Source: ANME-2 cluster archaeon (GTDB lineage: Archaea; Halobacteriota; Methanosarcinia; Methanosarcinales; Methanocomedenaceae). From it: 20,676 nucleotides of DNA. Shown here in pieces: positions 1-6,138 of the stretch. Numbering within the stretch: the stretch's first letter is position 1; every line of letters begins with the position of its first letter. The stretch lies in assembly GCA_023544495.1 (NCBI GenBank), contig JAMJFV010000003.1:12541-33216 (forward strand). Direction: 5' to 3'. The notes under the pieces are model-generated. The model did not search any database. It was not told the origin of the DNA and was given only the letters and a program-made list of their open reading frames with translations. The translations under genes and the position numbers were made by a program.

Positions 1-1065
1 CACGGTCGTCACGGGAACGCCTGTTCCGGTTGGCGTGTTACCGATCACGGTTGGTGCTTCTGGTGGTGGTGCATAGCTCACATTGAGGTCAATGTTGGTG
101 TTAAACCCTTTTGGATCAATCACTCTGGAAGTCGCAGTTATTCCATTAACCTTAAAAGTTATGGTCTCACCTTCAATTACACCCTCATCTGCGAAAGTTG
201 TGAGGTTATCCCATGGTACATATATTCGATATAGTCCCAGATTTGGACTGTCTAAACTCATGGTATTTGCAATCACAATATCAGAATCATCGTGTACTGT
301 TATCGATGCACCTGATAAAAGAACGTTGTTCCCACTTGCATTACCCCAGTAAGAGGTTGGTGGTTCTGGTGGTTCTGGTGGTCCATAGCTCACATTGAGG
401 TCAATATTGATGTTAGACCCCTTTGGATCAATCACCCTGGAAGTTGCAGTTATTCCATTAACCTTAAAAGTTATGGTTTCATCTGCAATTACACCCTCAT
501 CCGCAGAAGTTATGAGGTTATCCCATGTTACATTTACTTGATATAGTCCCTGATTTGGACTGTCTAAACTCGTAGCATTTGCAATCACAGTATCAGAAGC
601 ATCATGTACTGTTATAGACGCACCTGATAAAAGAACGTTGTTCCCACTTGCATTACCCCAGTAAGAGGTTGGTGGTTCTGGTGGTTCTAGTGGTTTTGCT
701 GCTGTGGTAAAGTTCCAGAGGTACGCTGTTGCGAGAGGAATACCAGCCAGATCTTCTGCTCCTGTTGTGATGATAACCTCGTATAGTGTTGAGTATGCAA
801 GGTAAGTATCTGGAGTGAAGGTCATTGTATCGCCAGACCAATTGAACGTTCCTGTAACCGGTGGACTCGTTGAGAATGCACTTTCTACGGAGGTCGTATT
901 CATCGATTCATTAAATGTGACGGTTATCACGGTCGTCACGGGAACATCAGTACCCGTAGGGTCATTCCCAGTAATAAGGGGTAGACCAAGAGCTGTTGGA
1001 ATACCAATCAGTAACACTAAACAGATTATTAATATTTTATTGACATATCTCAAATTAACATGCAT
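1..1065 (-). CDS. Secreted repeat surface protein, N-terminal part (C-terminus beyond window)
   Basis: I do not recognise a specific named protein. Reading the minus strand from ATG at 1065 gives an uninterrupted frame of 355 codons to base 1, so the gene is cut by the left edge. Residues 1-27 are a Sec-type signal peptide: short basic start, hydrophobic core, ending TALG. Residues about 28-118 form a bacterial Ig-like fold of the SbsA/Big_5 type (TGNDPTGTDVPVTTVITVTF, then a FTPDTYLAYSTLYEV stretch and a final WNFTTA strand). Two tandem 104-residue repeats follow from about residue 124, joined by PPEPPEP linkers. A second Ig-like domain opens near residue 332 (NTPTGTGVPVTTV). Many N-x-S/T sequons suggest a glycosylated extracellular protein. 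A ribosome site GGGAG lies 8 nt before the start. It could be an S-layer-associated or adhesive protein; the role is inference. Confidence 0.85.
   Translation of the reverse strand, partial: MHVNLRYVNKILIICLVLLIGIPTALGLPLITGNDPTGTDVPVTTVITVTFNESMNTTSVESAFSTSPPVTGTFNWSGDTMTFTPDTYLAYSTLYEVIITTGAEDLAGIPLATAYLWNFTTAAKPLEPPEPPTSYWGNASGNNVLLSGASITVHDASDTVIANATSLDSPNQGLYQVNVTWDNLITSADEGVIADETITFKVNGITATSRVIDPKGSNINIDLNVSYGPPEPPEPPTSYWGNASGNNVLLSGASITVHDDSDIVIANTMSLDSPNLGLYRIYVPWDNLTTFADEGVIEGETITFKVNGITATSRVIDPKGFNTNIDLNVSYAPPPEAPTVIGNTPTGTGVPVTTV
72..383 (-). repeat. 312-bp tandem repeat, second copy in protein order
   Basis: This copy is one full unit of the in-frame 312-bp (104-aa) tandem repeat in the surface-protein gene. 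By hand alignment it differs from the neighbouring copy at about 28 of 312 positions (about 91% identity), with no indels. The encoded unit runs from a proline-rich linker through SYWGNASGNNVLLSGA to a closing NIDLNVSY strand. Confidence 0.9.
384..695 (-). repeat. 312-bp tandem repeat, first copy in protein order
   Basis: This is the first unit after the Ig-like domain. The boundary is set by the exact 312-bp offset between the two copies of catagctcacattgaggtc and of the ccccagtaagaggttggtgg segment. The most conserved part covers the SYWGNASGNN motif and the linker. Confidence 0.9.
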
Positions 1066-1147
1066 TTGTAAAACTCCCTAATCCCATTCCCATAATATAA
1101 CTACGATTAATTTCAAACGTAAATTAGTATATTGTAATGATTCATAT

Positions 1148-1155
1148 TATATAAA
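1148..1155 (-). promoter_or_regulatory. Probable TATA box of the surface-protein gene
   Basis: The minus strand reads TTTATATA inside AAAGTTTATATAATATG, a good archaeal TATA element with a purine-rich BRE-like flank. It predicts a transcription start near 1122-1126 and a 5' leader of about 60 nt before the ATG at 1065. Inferred from sequence and spacing only. Confidence 0.5.
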
Positions 1156-1564
1156 CTTTAGTACTTTACAAATAATTGCTTCAAGTTATAATACTAATTA
1201 TTATCATAGATACACCCAGTAAACTTTTATACAATTATTCAAGAGTGGCAGAACATACAAAAGAAAAGTAATACAGGTATATTCAGGCACATAAGAAGGT
1301 GGAGAAGTTGAATAAAACGATGGAAAGTGAGGGGATTGCCAACATTCTGGGAATGGGAAATCTCTGGTGGATATATACATAAGAATTTTAAATGAGGAGT
1401 GAGTTTTGTGAATGAGTCAATTATGGCGAGTGCAGGACCTATCGGTCATTTGGGAGTTTAAAACATGGAGAGAAATAGAATAATCTGGGCAATCACTATT
1501 GATTCAGAGAGTGTGTCAATGGCAGTATAGAAATCTCCACTTATGGCAGTATAAAATCGAATTA

Positions 1565-1572
1565 AAGAAAAA
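1565..1572 (-). terminator. T-rich terminator of tRNA-Ala
   Basis: The minus strand runs TTTTTCTT directly after the tRNA discriminator region. A short oligo-T tract at a tRNA 3' end is the usual archaeal termination signal. Confidence 0.5.
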
Positions 1573-1573
1573 G

Positions 1574-1678
1574 TGGACCGGTCGGGATTTGAACCCGAGG
1601 CCTCTACCATTCAGGTTAGACAGCCTGTTCAGCTAATCCAAATGCCAAGGTAGCGATCTACCCCTGATCTACCGGCCC
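1574..1678 (-). tRNA. tRNA-Ala (anticodon GGC) with a 33-nt intron
   Basis: The minus strand folds into a complete cloverleaf. The acceptor GGGCCGG pairs with CCGGTCC and includes the G3:U70 wobble that is the alanine identity element. The D stem is GATC/GATC, the anticodon stem CTACC/GGTAG and the T stem TCGGG/CCCGA with loop TTCAAAT. The anticodon loop TTGGCAT gives GGC, reading GCC. The discriminator is A and no CCA is encoded. The mature length is 72 nt after removal of an intron at 1610-1642, placed after position 37 in the standard archaeal site. The T at the splice junction can belong to either exon, so the intron could shift by one base. Confidence 0.95.
1610..1642 (-). other. tRNA-Ala intron
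   Basis: These 33 nt interrupt the anticodon loop between position 37 and the base before GGTAG. The intron can form its own stem (GG-TTAG with CTAA-CC, one bulged A). By eye the exon-intron junction does not give a fully canonical 4-bp central helix with two 3-nt bulges, so a relaxed bulge-helix-bulge is the better description. Confidence 0.85.
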
Positions 1679-1710
1679 ACATTGAAGTGTTCTGAATATA
1701 GCCTATGAGA

Positions 1711-1718
1711 AATAAACC
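1711..1718 (-). promoter_or_regulatory. Possible TATA box of tRNA-Ala
   Basis: The minus strand reads AAAGGTTTATTTC, placing a TTTATT core about 35 nt before the first tRNA base. This is a plausible distance if the transcript starts a few bases upstream of G1. The match to consensus is moderate. Confidence 0.35.
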
Positions 1719-1778
1719 TTTTGCTATATCGGATTTAAGAGATGGGATTTACATAAATTATACAATCTCAATATGATT

Positions 1779-1804
1779 GAAAAAAGCTTATTAAAAAAAT
1801 AAAA
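1779..1804 (-). terminator. Oligo-T terminator after the proC / winged-helix operon
   Basis: On the minus strand, about 40 nt past the regulator's stop codon, the sequence is TTTTATTTTTTTAATAAG followed by TTTTTTC. Successive T tracts of this kind are typical archaeal intrinsic terminators. It separates the operon from the tRNA gene downstream. Confidence 0.5.
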
Positions 1805-1845
1805 GCAGGACAGTATACATTGTTTAATAGTGTAAGATGGGGAAT

Positions 1846-2433
1846 TTAACTCCTCAACTTCTCCCGCCCCCCGAGAACCGTCTCAATCTCCCCGTCCAGT
1901 GCAGCGGCCTTCTTCGCATCCCCTTTCCCGCCGGTCTCCATGATCTTCCTTAGCTCCCGCCTGTAAGGACCCAAACGCCGCCCGATGCGCACATAATCTT
2001 CCTGTGAAAGAGACTTTTTCTCCTCAAGTTCTTCCTTTGATACCAACTCGATCCTGGCCTTTATCATCTCAAGCTTCTGGCCGAACTCAGCAGGTGGTTT
2101 ATGTGTAGCAGCCTTCTTTTTCTTCCTGACCCCGCCCTTTTTCTTGAGGGACCTCTTTCCTTCCAGCACTTCAGATAACTCCTGCACAAGGACTGCAGCT
2201 GCCGTACCCTGAGATGTCAGAGCGACCCGTTTCACCCTGTTGTCGCTGCCGTCCTGCTCGAACGTTACCAAACCCAGTTCTTCCAGTTTAACAAGTATTT
2301 TCGTGGTATGTGCAAACGTGGACTCTATCTCCCTGGATATCACCGACGCGTATGTCTCACCCTCCCTGCTTATGGCGATCAGCAACCGTGCAGGTTTTTG
2401 TTGCAGTATCAGGCTGACCGCATCGTTGCCCAT
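1846..2433 (-). CDS. Winged-helix transcriptional regulator with Lys-rich linker
   Basis: A 195-residue protein. Residues about 10-80 look like a MarR/ArsR-type winged helix: a helix with LLIAISREGETYASVISREI, a recognition helix around AHTTKILVKLEELGLV, and a wing ending at VKRVALTSQG. A very basic linker at about 92-112 contains KRSLKKKGGVRKKKKAATHK. The C-terminal third is predicted helical and highly charged. No metal-binding cysteine cluster is seen. It starts 13 nt after the proC stop with a strong ribosome site, GGTGGAGAG, 5 nt before the ATG, so the two are cotranscribed. Target and ligand are unknown; the C-terminal part does not match a domain I know. Regulation of proline synthesis would be a guess from linkage only. 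Confidence 0.75.
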   Translation of the reverse strand: MGNDAVSLILQQKPARLLIAISREGETYASVISREIESTFAHTTKILVKLEELGLVTFEQDGSDNRVKRVALTSQGTAAAVLVQELSEVLEGKRSLKKKGGVRKKKKAATHKPPAEFGQKLEMIKARIELVSKEELEEKKSLSQEDYVRIGRRLGPYRRELRKIMETGGKGDAKKAAALDGEIETVLGGREKLRS

Positions 2434-2446
2434 GATATCTCTCCAC

Positions 2447-3247
2447 CTACTTACCTAGTTCCCTGGACCGCTCGGATGCCGCTATCACCGCACTCATCAC
2501 AGCAGCCCTGAAATTCCTTTTCTCAAGCGCCTCGATACCCCGTATCGTGGTCCCGGCTGGCGAGGTTACCATGTCCTTCAGTTCACCGGGATGTTTACCT
2601 GATTCCAGTACCATTTTGGCCGCCCCCAGCACGGTCTGGGCCGCCAGGGTCTGTGCTGTCTCCCTGTCCAGTCCCTGGTGCACACCGCCATCAGCCAGCG
2701 CCTCGATGATCATGAACACAAAGGCAGGTCCGCTGCCTGAAAGTCCTGTTACGGCATCCATCAGGTGCTCGTCCACAACCACGGTCCTGCCCACTGATCC
2801 CAATATCTTCCTGGTAGTATCCACATCGGCTTTGGTGGCAGCGTCTCCGGGGCATATCGCCGAGGCGGCTTCGCCTACGGTGGCACAGATGTTGGGCATG
2901 ACCCTGACCACACGGGTGCCCCCTGGCAGCTCACTGGCCAGACTTTCGATATTCACACCCGCAGCAATGGATATGAACAGGTGCTTCTTTATGGCCGATT
3001 CCTTGATACCCTGCAGCACATACCTGATTATCTGGGGTTTTACTGCAAGGATGACCACTTCTGCCTTCTCGATGGTCTGCACGTTATCACAGGAAACAAC
3101 AATACCCAGTTCCTCACCCAGCATGCCCAGTTTCCGCTCATCGATATCACTGGCACATATATTGCCTGGTTCAACCAGGCCTGCACTGATAATTCCTCGT
3201 ATCAATGCCTCGCCCATCTTTCCTGTTCCGATAAAGCCTATTGTCAT
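2447..3247 (-). CDS. proC: Pyrroline-5-carboxylate reductase
   Basis: This enzyme reduces 1-pyrroline-5-carboxylate to proline with NAD(P)H, the last step of proline synthesis, in the cytosol. The N-terminal Rossmann motif GFIGTGKMGEALIRG is at residues 4-18. The VVILAVKPQ strand and the SIAAGV segment are typical. The C-terminal all-helical dimerisation domain carries GLSGSGPAFVFMIIEALADG and the VTSPAGTTIRG substrate-loop signature (family usually PGGTT). I chose the ATG at 3247 (266 aa) because it puts the Rossmann strand at the start, as in the family. The frame is open to a GTG at 3280, which would add 11 residues; the ribosome site is weak for both. It leads an operon with the winged-helix gene. 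Confidence 0.93.
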   Translation of the reverse strand: MTIGFIGTGKMGEALIRGIISAGLVEPGNICASDIDERKLGMLGEELGIVVSCDNVQTIEKAEVVILAVKPQIIRYVLQGIKESAIKKHLFISIAAGVNIESLASELPGGTRVVRVMPNICATVGEAASAICPGDAATKADVDTTRKILGSVGRTVVVDEHLMDAVTGLSGSGPAFVFMIIEALADGGVHQGLDRETAQTLAAQTVLGAAKMVLESGKHPGELKDMVTSPAGTTIRGIEALEKRNFRAAVMSAVIAASERSRELGK

Positions 3248-3307
3248 GTCCTTAATCTGAATCAACTCCGTCTGCTTCACTTTTCAATCAGGCACCATGT
3301 ACTATAC

Positions 3308-3315
3308 ATTTTAAA
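3308..3315 (-). promoter_or_regulatory. Possible TATA box of the proC operon
   Basis: The minus strand reads TTTAAAAT within a long AT-rich run. A start about 26 nt downstream would fall near 3285. That is compatible with either the ATG at 3247 (leader about 38 nt) or the GTG at 3280 (nearly leaderless). Confidence 0.35.
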
Positions 3316-3390
3316 TAATAAATAATAATATCTGAAATGATAATGTCAGTAGATTATCCATGTCATTAATAAGATTACTGTTGAAAAGTC

Positions 3391-3409
3391 CTGTACCGTT
3401 ATGGTACAG
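3391..3409. other. Short perfect hairpin in the proC-nac gap
   Basis: The sequence ctgtacc-gttat-ggtacag has a 7-bp perfect inverted repeat with a 5-nt loop. No T tract follows on either strand, so it is not a typical archaeal terminator. It lies about 75 bp upstream of the proC TATA candidate and about 130 bp beyond the nac stop, and might be an operator or an RNA hairpin in a nac 3' UTR. Confidence 0.4.
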
Positions 3410-3539
3410 CCTGATGATAGGTAACCTGTCCCGGTAAATCTGTCAGGAAATATTTCAGTTCACGTGACGTATGAATACTCTTCTCCAGGATAGTGATTCA
3501 TGTCTGGTTGATGCAATGCCTGGTGATGAACTGCATTGA

Positions 3540-3893
3540 TCATGACCCAAGTTTCATTATGGCTTCGGCCAGGTCCCCACCGGCTTCCTTAAGGGCTGCC
3601 TTTGCCTCATCTTTGGTCTTTCCGGTCTGCTCGGCAACCAGCGCCACGTCTTCATCTGGTATGGGGGTTTCCCTTGGCACTTCATAGGGTGTACCTATAA
3701 TCTGGTAGGTTGTCATACCCGGTGCAGCCACCTTTGTCACATTGGCGTCATCAAAAATAATATCAGTATCAGCGGTCCTGATTATGACCTGCTCTACATC
3801 AGCGATCTCATCAGATTTTATCCCCATCTGCTTCATCATCTGGTTCATGGCCCGGGGATTCATACCGCCCATTCCTGCTGGTCTTTTTGCCAT
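3540..3893 (-). CDS. nac: Nascent polypeptide-associated complex protein (archaeal alpha-NAC)
   Basis: This ribosome-associated factor contacts nascent chains at the exit tunnel as a homodimer. The 117-residue protein has the archaeal N-terminus rich in Met and Gly (GMGGMNPRAMNQMMKQMGIK). A NAC beta-barrel follows at about 28-72 (VEQVIIRTADTDIIFDDANV, then TTYQIIGTPYEVP). A C-terminal UBA domain at about 78-117 ends DLAEAIMKLGS. I chose ATG 3893, preceded by the ribosome site AGGTGA 7-8 nt upstream. The frame is open to a GTG at 3923, but those extra codons lie in the TATA-like palindrome. The usual archaeal length is about 110-120 residues. Confidence 0.93.
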   Translation of the reverse strand: MAKRPAGMGGMNPRAMNQMMKQMGIKSDEIADVEQVIIRTADTDIIFDDANVTKVAAPGMTTYQIIGTPYEVPRETPIPDEDVALVAEQTGKTKDEAKAALKEAGGDLAEAIMKLGS

Positions 3894-3909
3894 TTTGTGT
3901 TCACCTGGT

Positions 3910-3923
3910 GTGTATATATACAC
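3910..3923 (-). promoter_or_regulatory. TATA-containing 14-bp palindrome upstream of nac
   Basis: GTGTATATATACAC is a perfect palindrome with an eight-base TATA core centred about 23 nt before the nac ATG. If used as the TATA box, nac would be nearly leaderless. A second candidate, TTTAATATT, lies at about 3926-3935 and would give a short leader holding the ribosome site. Confidence 0.4.
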
Positions 3924-4033
3924 TCAAATATTAAAACATTATTCTAAGGAGAGACATGTCTTTTAAATCAACACTGATGTAGGAAAAGAAAAATGAAGCG
4001 AAAAAAAACATGGGAAGTATCAGGCTTACGAAA

Positions 4034-4041
4034 TTTATAAA
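4034..4041 (+). promoter_or_regulatory. TATA box of the iron permease gene
   Basis: TTTATAAATA is a near-consensus archaeal TATA element preceded by a BRE-like ACGAAA. It predicts a transcription start near 4062-4066, about 20 nt before the ATG at 4085. Confidence 0.6.
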
Positions 4042-4045
4042 TACT

Positions 4046-4061
4046 TTTAGGTTAACCTAAA
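4046..4061. promoter_or_regulatory. Perfect 16-bp palindrome, DtxR/IdeR-type metal-repressor operator
   Basis: TTTAGGTTAACCTAAA is its own reverse complement. It carries the TTAGG...CCTAA half-sites of iron- and manganese-responsive DtxR-family repressors (DtxR/IdeR consensus from memory: TWAGGTWAGSCTWACCTWA; the spacing here is shorter). It sits between the TATA box and the predicted transcription start of an iron permease, where a bound repressor would block polymerase recruitment. The palindrome is seen directly; the repressor identity is inferred. No DtxR gene is in the window. Confidence 0.65.
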
Positions 4062-4084
4062 CATTGATCTTAAAGGTAATTACC

Positions 4085-4900
4085 ATGATTCCAAGTTTAA
4101 TAATAACATTCAGGGAAGGGCTGGAAGCTTTCCTGATAGTGGGAATAATCCTGGCCTACTTAACCCGGACCCAACAACAAGAACTAAAGAAATACGTCTA
4201 TTATGGCTCATTCGCCGCCATTATTGCCAGTCTGGTCGCAGCGGCAGCCTTTAACCTGCTGGCCATACAGTTCGCAGGTCGTAATGAACAACTGTTCGAA
4301 GGCGTGGTCATGCTGCTGGCCGCTGCCGTACTGACCAGTATGATAATCTGGATGCTTAAGGAATCAGCACACATCAAGGGTGATATCCAGCGCAAGGTCA
4401 GCCAGTCTGCAACTACCGGACTTGCTGTGCTGGCCTTTGTTTCGGTATTCAGGGAAGGCATAGAAACAGTGCTGTTCCTGGGTGCAGCAGCCATGGGAGC
4501 AGAGCGCAGTACTGACGTGCTCATGGGCGGGATTGCCGGACTTGCGGCGTCACTGGTCATTACGTATGCGGTATTTAAGTCTACAGTGAACCTTGACATA
4601 AAGATATTCTTCAAGGTGACCAGTGTTTTCATGATATTGTTCGCAGCAGGCCTTACCGCCCATGGAGTTCATGAACTCCAGGAAGTTGCAGTTGTTCCTG
4701 TTATTATCGAACATGTCTGGGATACCAATAGCATATTGGACGAAAATGGTACTGCGGGCAGCCTGGCCAGGAGCTTGCTGGGATACAATGGCAATCCCTC
4801 CCTGCTGGAAGTACTGTCCTATGCAGGGTATTACGTGAGCGCATACCTGTTCTATCGTTATACGACCAGGAGAGAAATGAACTCCGGTAATGCCGGGTAA
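4085..4900 (+). CDS. FTR1-family iron permease
   Basis: A polytopic membrane protein of 271 residues with about seven hydrophobic segments, likely importing iron across the cytoplasmic membrane. Both diagnostic REGxE motifs are present: FREGLEAFLIVGI near residue 11 and FREGIETVLFLGA near residue 130. This pair of glutamate-containing helices defines the FTR1/EfeU/Fth1 family. A GLTAHGVHELQE segment in the later half is also typical. I chose ATG 4085 because AAAGG lies 8-9 nt upstream; a TTG at 4064 would place the ribosome site inside the gene. A TATA box and DtxR-like palindrome precede it, suggesting iron-repressed expression. No EfeO/EfeB partner or multicopper oxidase is adjacent. The gene ends 16 nt from the convergent MFS gene. 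Confidence 0.9.
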   Translation: MIPSLIITFREGLEAFLIVGIILAYLTRTQQQELKKYVYYGSFAAIIASLVAAAAFNLLAIQFAGRNEQLFEGVVMLLAAAVLTSMIIWMLKESAHIKGDIQRKVSQSATTGLAVLAFVSVFREGIETVLFLGAAAMGAERSTDVLMGGIAGLAASLVITYAVFKSTVNLDIKIFFKVTSVFMILFAAGLTAHGVHELQEVAVVPVIIEHVWDTNSILDENGTAGSLARSLLGYNGNPSLLEVLSYAGYYVSAYLFYRYTTRREMNSGNAG

Positions 4901-4916
4901 TCCAGGCACGGCCCTG

Positions 4917-5984
4917 TCATTGAGGTTGCCTTATGGTGGTGCCCGATATTGTAAGGCTTACCAGGCTCAGCCCTGCAGCGCCAATGAACACGGCATTGAA
5001 TCCCCATTCATTGGACACCACACCGCCGAAGAGTGCTCCCGTTATCATAGCGAGACTGATGACCGAATTGAGATAACCAGCAGCTGTGGCTTTATCTGTG
5101 TTACGTTGCAGGAGCAGTTCAGTGGAGCCCACAAGCAGGAAGGACCAGGACAAAGCTACCAGGAACATGGCAGGAATGATGTGAAAATATGTCGAAGCCG
5201 GAAGCAGGCTCAGAAAAGCAGCCACAGACAGTATATACCCGATCTTTACAATGCGCTCCATATTCAGGCCGTCCATCCGGCGCATCATGAAAAACTGCAT
5301 CAGGGGATTAATGGAATAAAGGATACCGATCCAGAATTTATCTGCACCGAGGCTTACCAGGTATAGGGGAAATATGGTCCAGCATCCTACTGCCCCAGTG
5401 TGCCGTAAAAAGAATGTCAGGTAGATGTTCCAGTTATTCTTTATTGTGGTTATTGAGAAATAGTCCACCTTGATACGCTGTACTTTCACGTTGGGCATTG
5501 TCACTGCTAACATAAAAGAGATGAGCAGCATTACCGAACTCAATATGAAAATAGGGGCATAGTCCCCGATGATACCTGCTCCGAAAAAACCTGCTGCCCA
5601 GCCAAGAGCACCAAAGGAACTGAATTTGCCTATACTGCGCTTGAGCCCATAAACATGCATGATAAGGGCTGCCGGGTACATGCCAACACTAATTCCCACC
5701 ACACCTCTTATAATAGCAAGGCTTAGCGGGTCATAGGCGAACAGCTGGAGAAAATAAGCCACTGCCGAACAGGCAAGTCCGGTGAGAAGCATTTTTTTGA
5801 TATCCCATGTATCAGCAACTTTGCTGAAAAAATATGATGAGACAAAGAGACATGCTCCGTACACGCTCATTATGATGCCCACCTGGGTGTAGTTCGCACC
5901 CATGTCCCCGGCCAGCAGGGGGATGAACAACATGGACATCATAATGGATGTGTTCGTGAAAAACTGGATGGAGTTGAGCTTCAT
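4917..5984 (-). CDS. MFS transporter, substrate unknown
   Basis: A 355-residue polytopic membrane protein with about ten to twelve hydrophobic segments. The major facilitator pattern is visible: a loop with SKVADTWDIKKMLLTG between helices 2 and 3, and an IIRGVVGISVGMYPAALIMHV helix 4 region. The second half repeats the fold, with LGADKFWIGILYSINPLMQF and ELLLQRNTDKATAAGYLNSV, the latter being typical of helix 10-11 regions. It is somewhat short for the family (usually about 400), mainly through short termini. No substrate can be assigned. The ribosome site before ATG 5984 is weak. An inverted repeat lies 10-30 bp upstream of the start and may be an operator. Confidence 0.85.
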   Translation of the reverse strand: MKLNSIQFFTNTSIMMSMLFIPLLAGDMGANYTQVGIIMSVYGACLFVSSYFFSKVADTWDIKKMLLTGLACSAVAYFLQLFAYDPLSLAIIRGVVGISVGMYPAALIMHVYGLKRSIGKFSSFGALGWAAGFFGAGIIGDYAPIFILSSVMLLISFMLAVTMPNVKVQRIKVDYFSITTIKNNWNIYLTFFLRHTGAVGCWTIFPLYLVSLGADKFWIGILYSINPLMQFFMMRRMDGLNMERIVKIGYILSVAAFLSLLPASTYFHIIPAMFLVALSWSFLLVGSTELLLQRNTDKATAAGYLNSVISLAMITGALFGGVVSNEWGFNAVFIGAAGLSLVSLTISGTTIRQPQ

Positions 5985-5993
5985 TCAGGGTGT

Positions 5994-6014
5994 AAATAGA
6001 CGTATGGTCTATTT
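5994..6014. promoter_or_regulatory. Inverted repeat upstream of the MFS gene
   Basis: The sequence aaatagac-gtatg-gtctattt has perfect 8-bp arms around a 5-bp spacer. It lies 10 to 30 bp before the MFS start codon. It could be a repressor operator (MarR/TetR-type sites have this geometry) or a leader hairpin. No regulator gene is next to it. Confidence 0.45.
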
Positions 6015-6138
6015 CAAATTATGCAGGTTATTGGAGGGAAGCGATATTGTGCAAAATAATGGACTGGCTTGATCGTATCCATGCTTTAAGATCAATGAAT
6101 ATTTCTGGCATTGAAATAACGGAAAACTCGCAGTGAAA

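Larger units (their letters stand above)
1066..1573. other. Intergenic gap without a convincing gene
   Basis: This 508-base stretch lies between the surface-protein gene and tRNA-Ala. The left part (1080-1250) is AT-rich and holds the surface-protein promoter. The right part (1300-1560) is less AT-rich but stops break all frames. The best candidate is a 17-codon ORF at 1408-1461 (GTG start) with a GAGGAGTGAG ribosome site 5 nt upstream and a TATA-like ATATATAC at 1371. An 11-bp direct repeat, atggcagtata, occurs at 1519 and 1543. Nothing here is recognisable as an IS end or a known RNA. Confidence 0.5.

Noticed and set aside
83..1081. Several plus-strand open frames of 60-90 codons
   Set aside because: They are antisense to the long minus-strand surface-protein frame, which has a signal peptide, repeat structure, ribosome site and promoter.
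1300..1560. Remnant of an insertion sequence
   Set aside because: No terminal inverted repeats, target duplication or recognisable transposase fragment could be found; only an 11-bp direct repeat.
2547..3260. A 237-codon plus-strand open frame
   Set aside because: It lies wholly antisense to proC, whose protein matches its family from end to end; the product is Ser/Pro-rich noise.
3410..3450. Possible C/D box small RNA starting with a TGATGA box
   Set aside because: No CTGA box D or D' follows at the required distance on that strand.
3509..3542. Imperfect hairpin over the nac stop codon considered as a terminator
   Set aside because: The stem has a bulge and no T tract follows on the minus strand, so the evidence is too weak to annotate.
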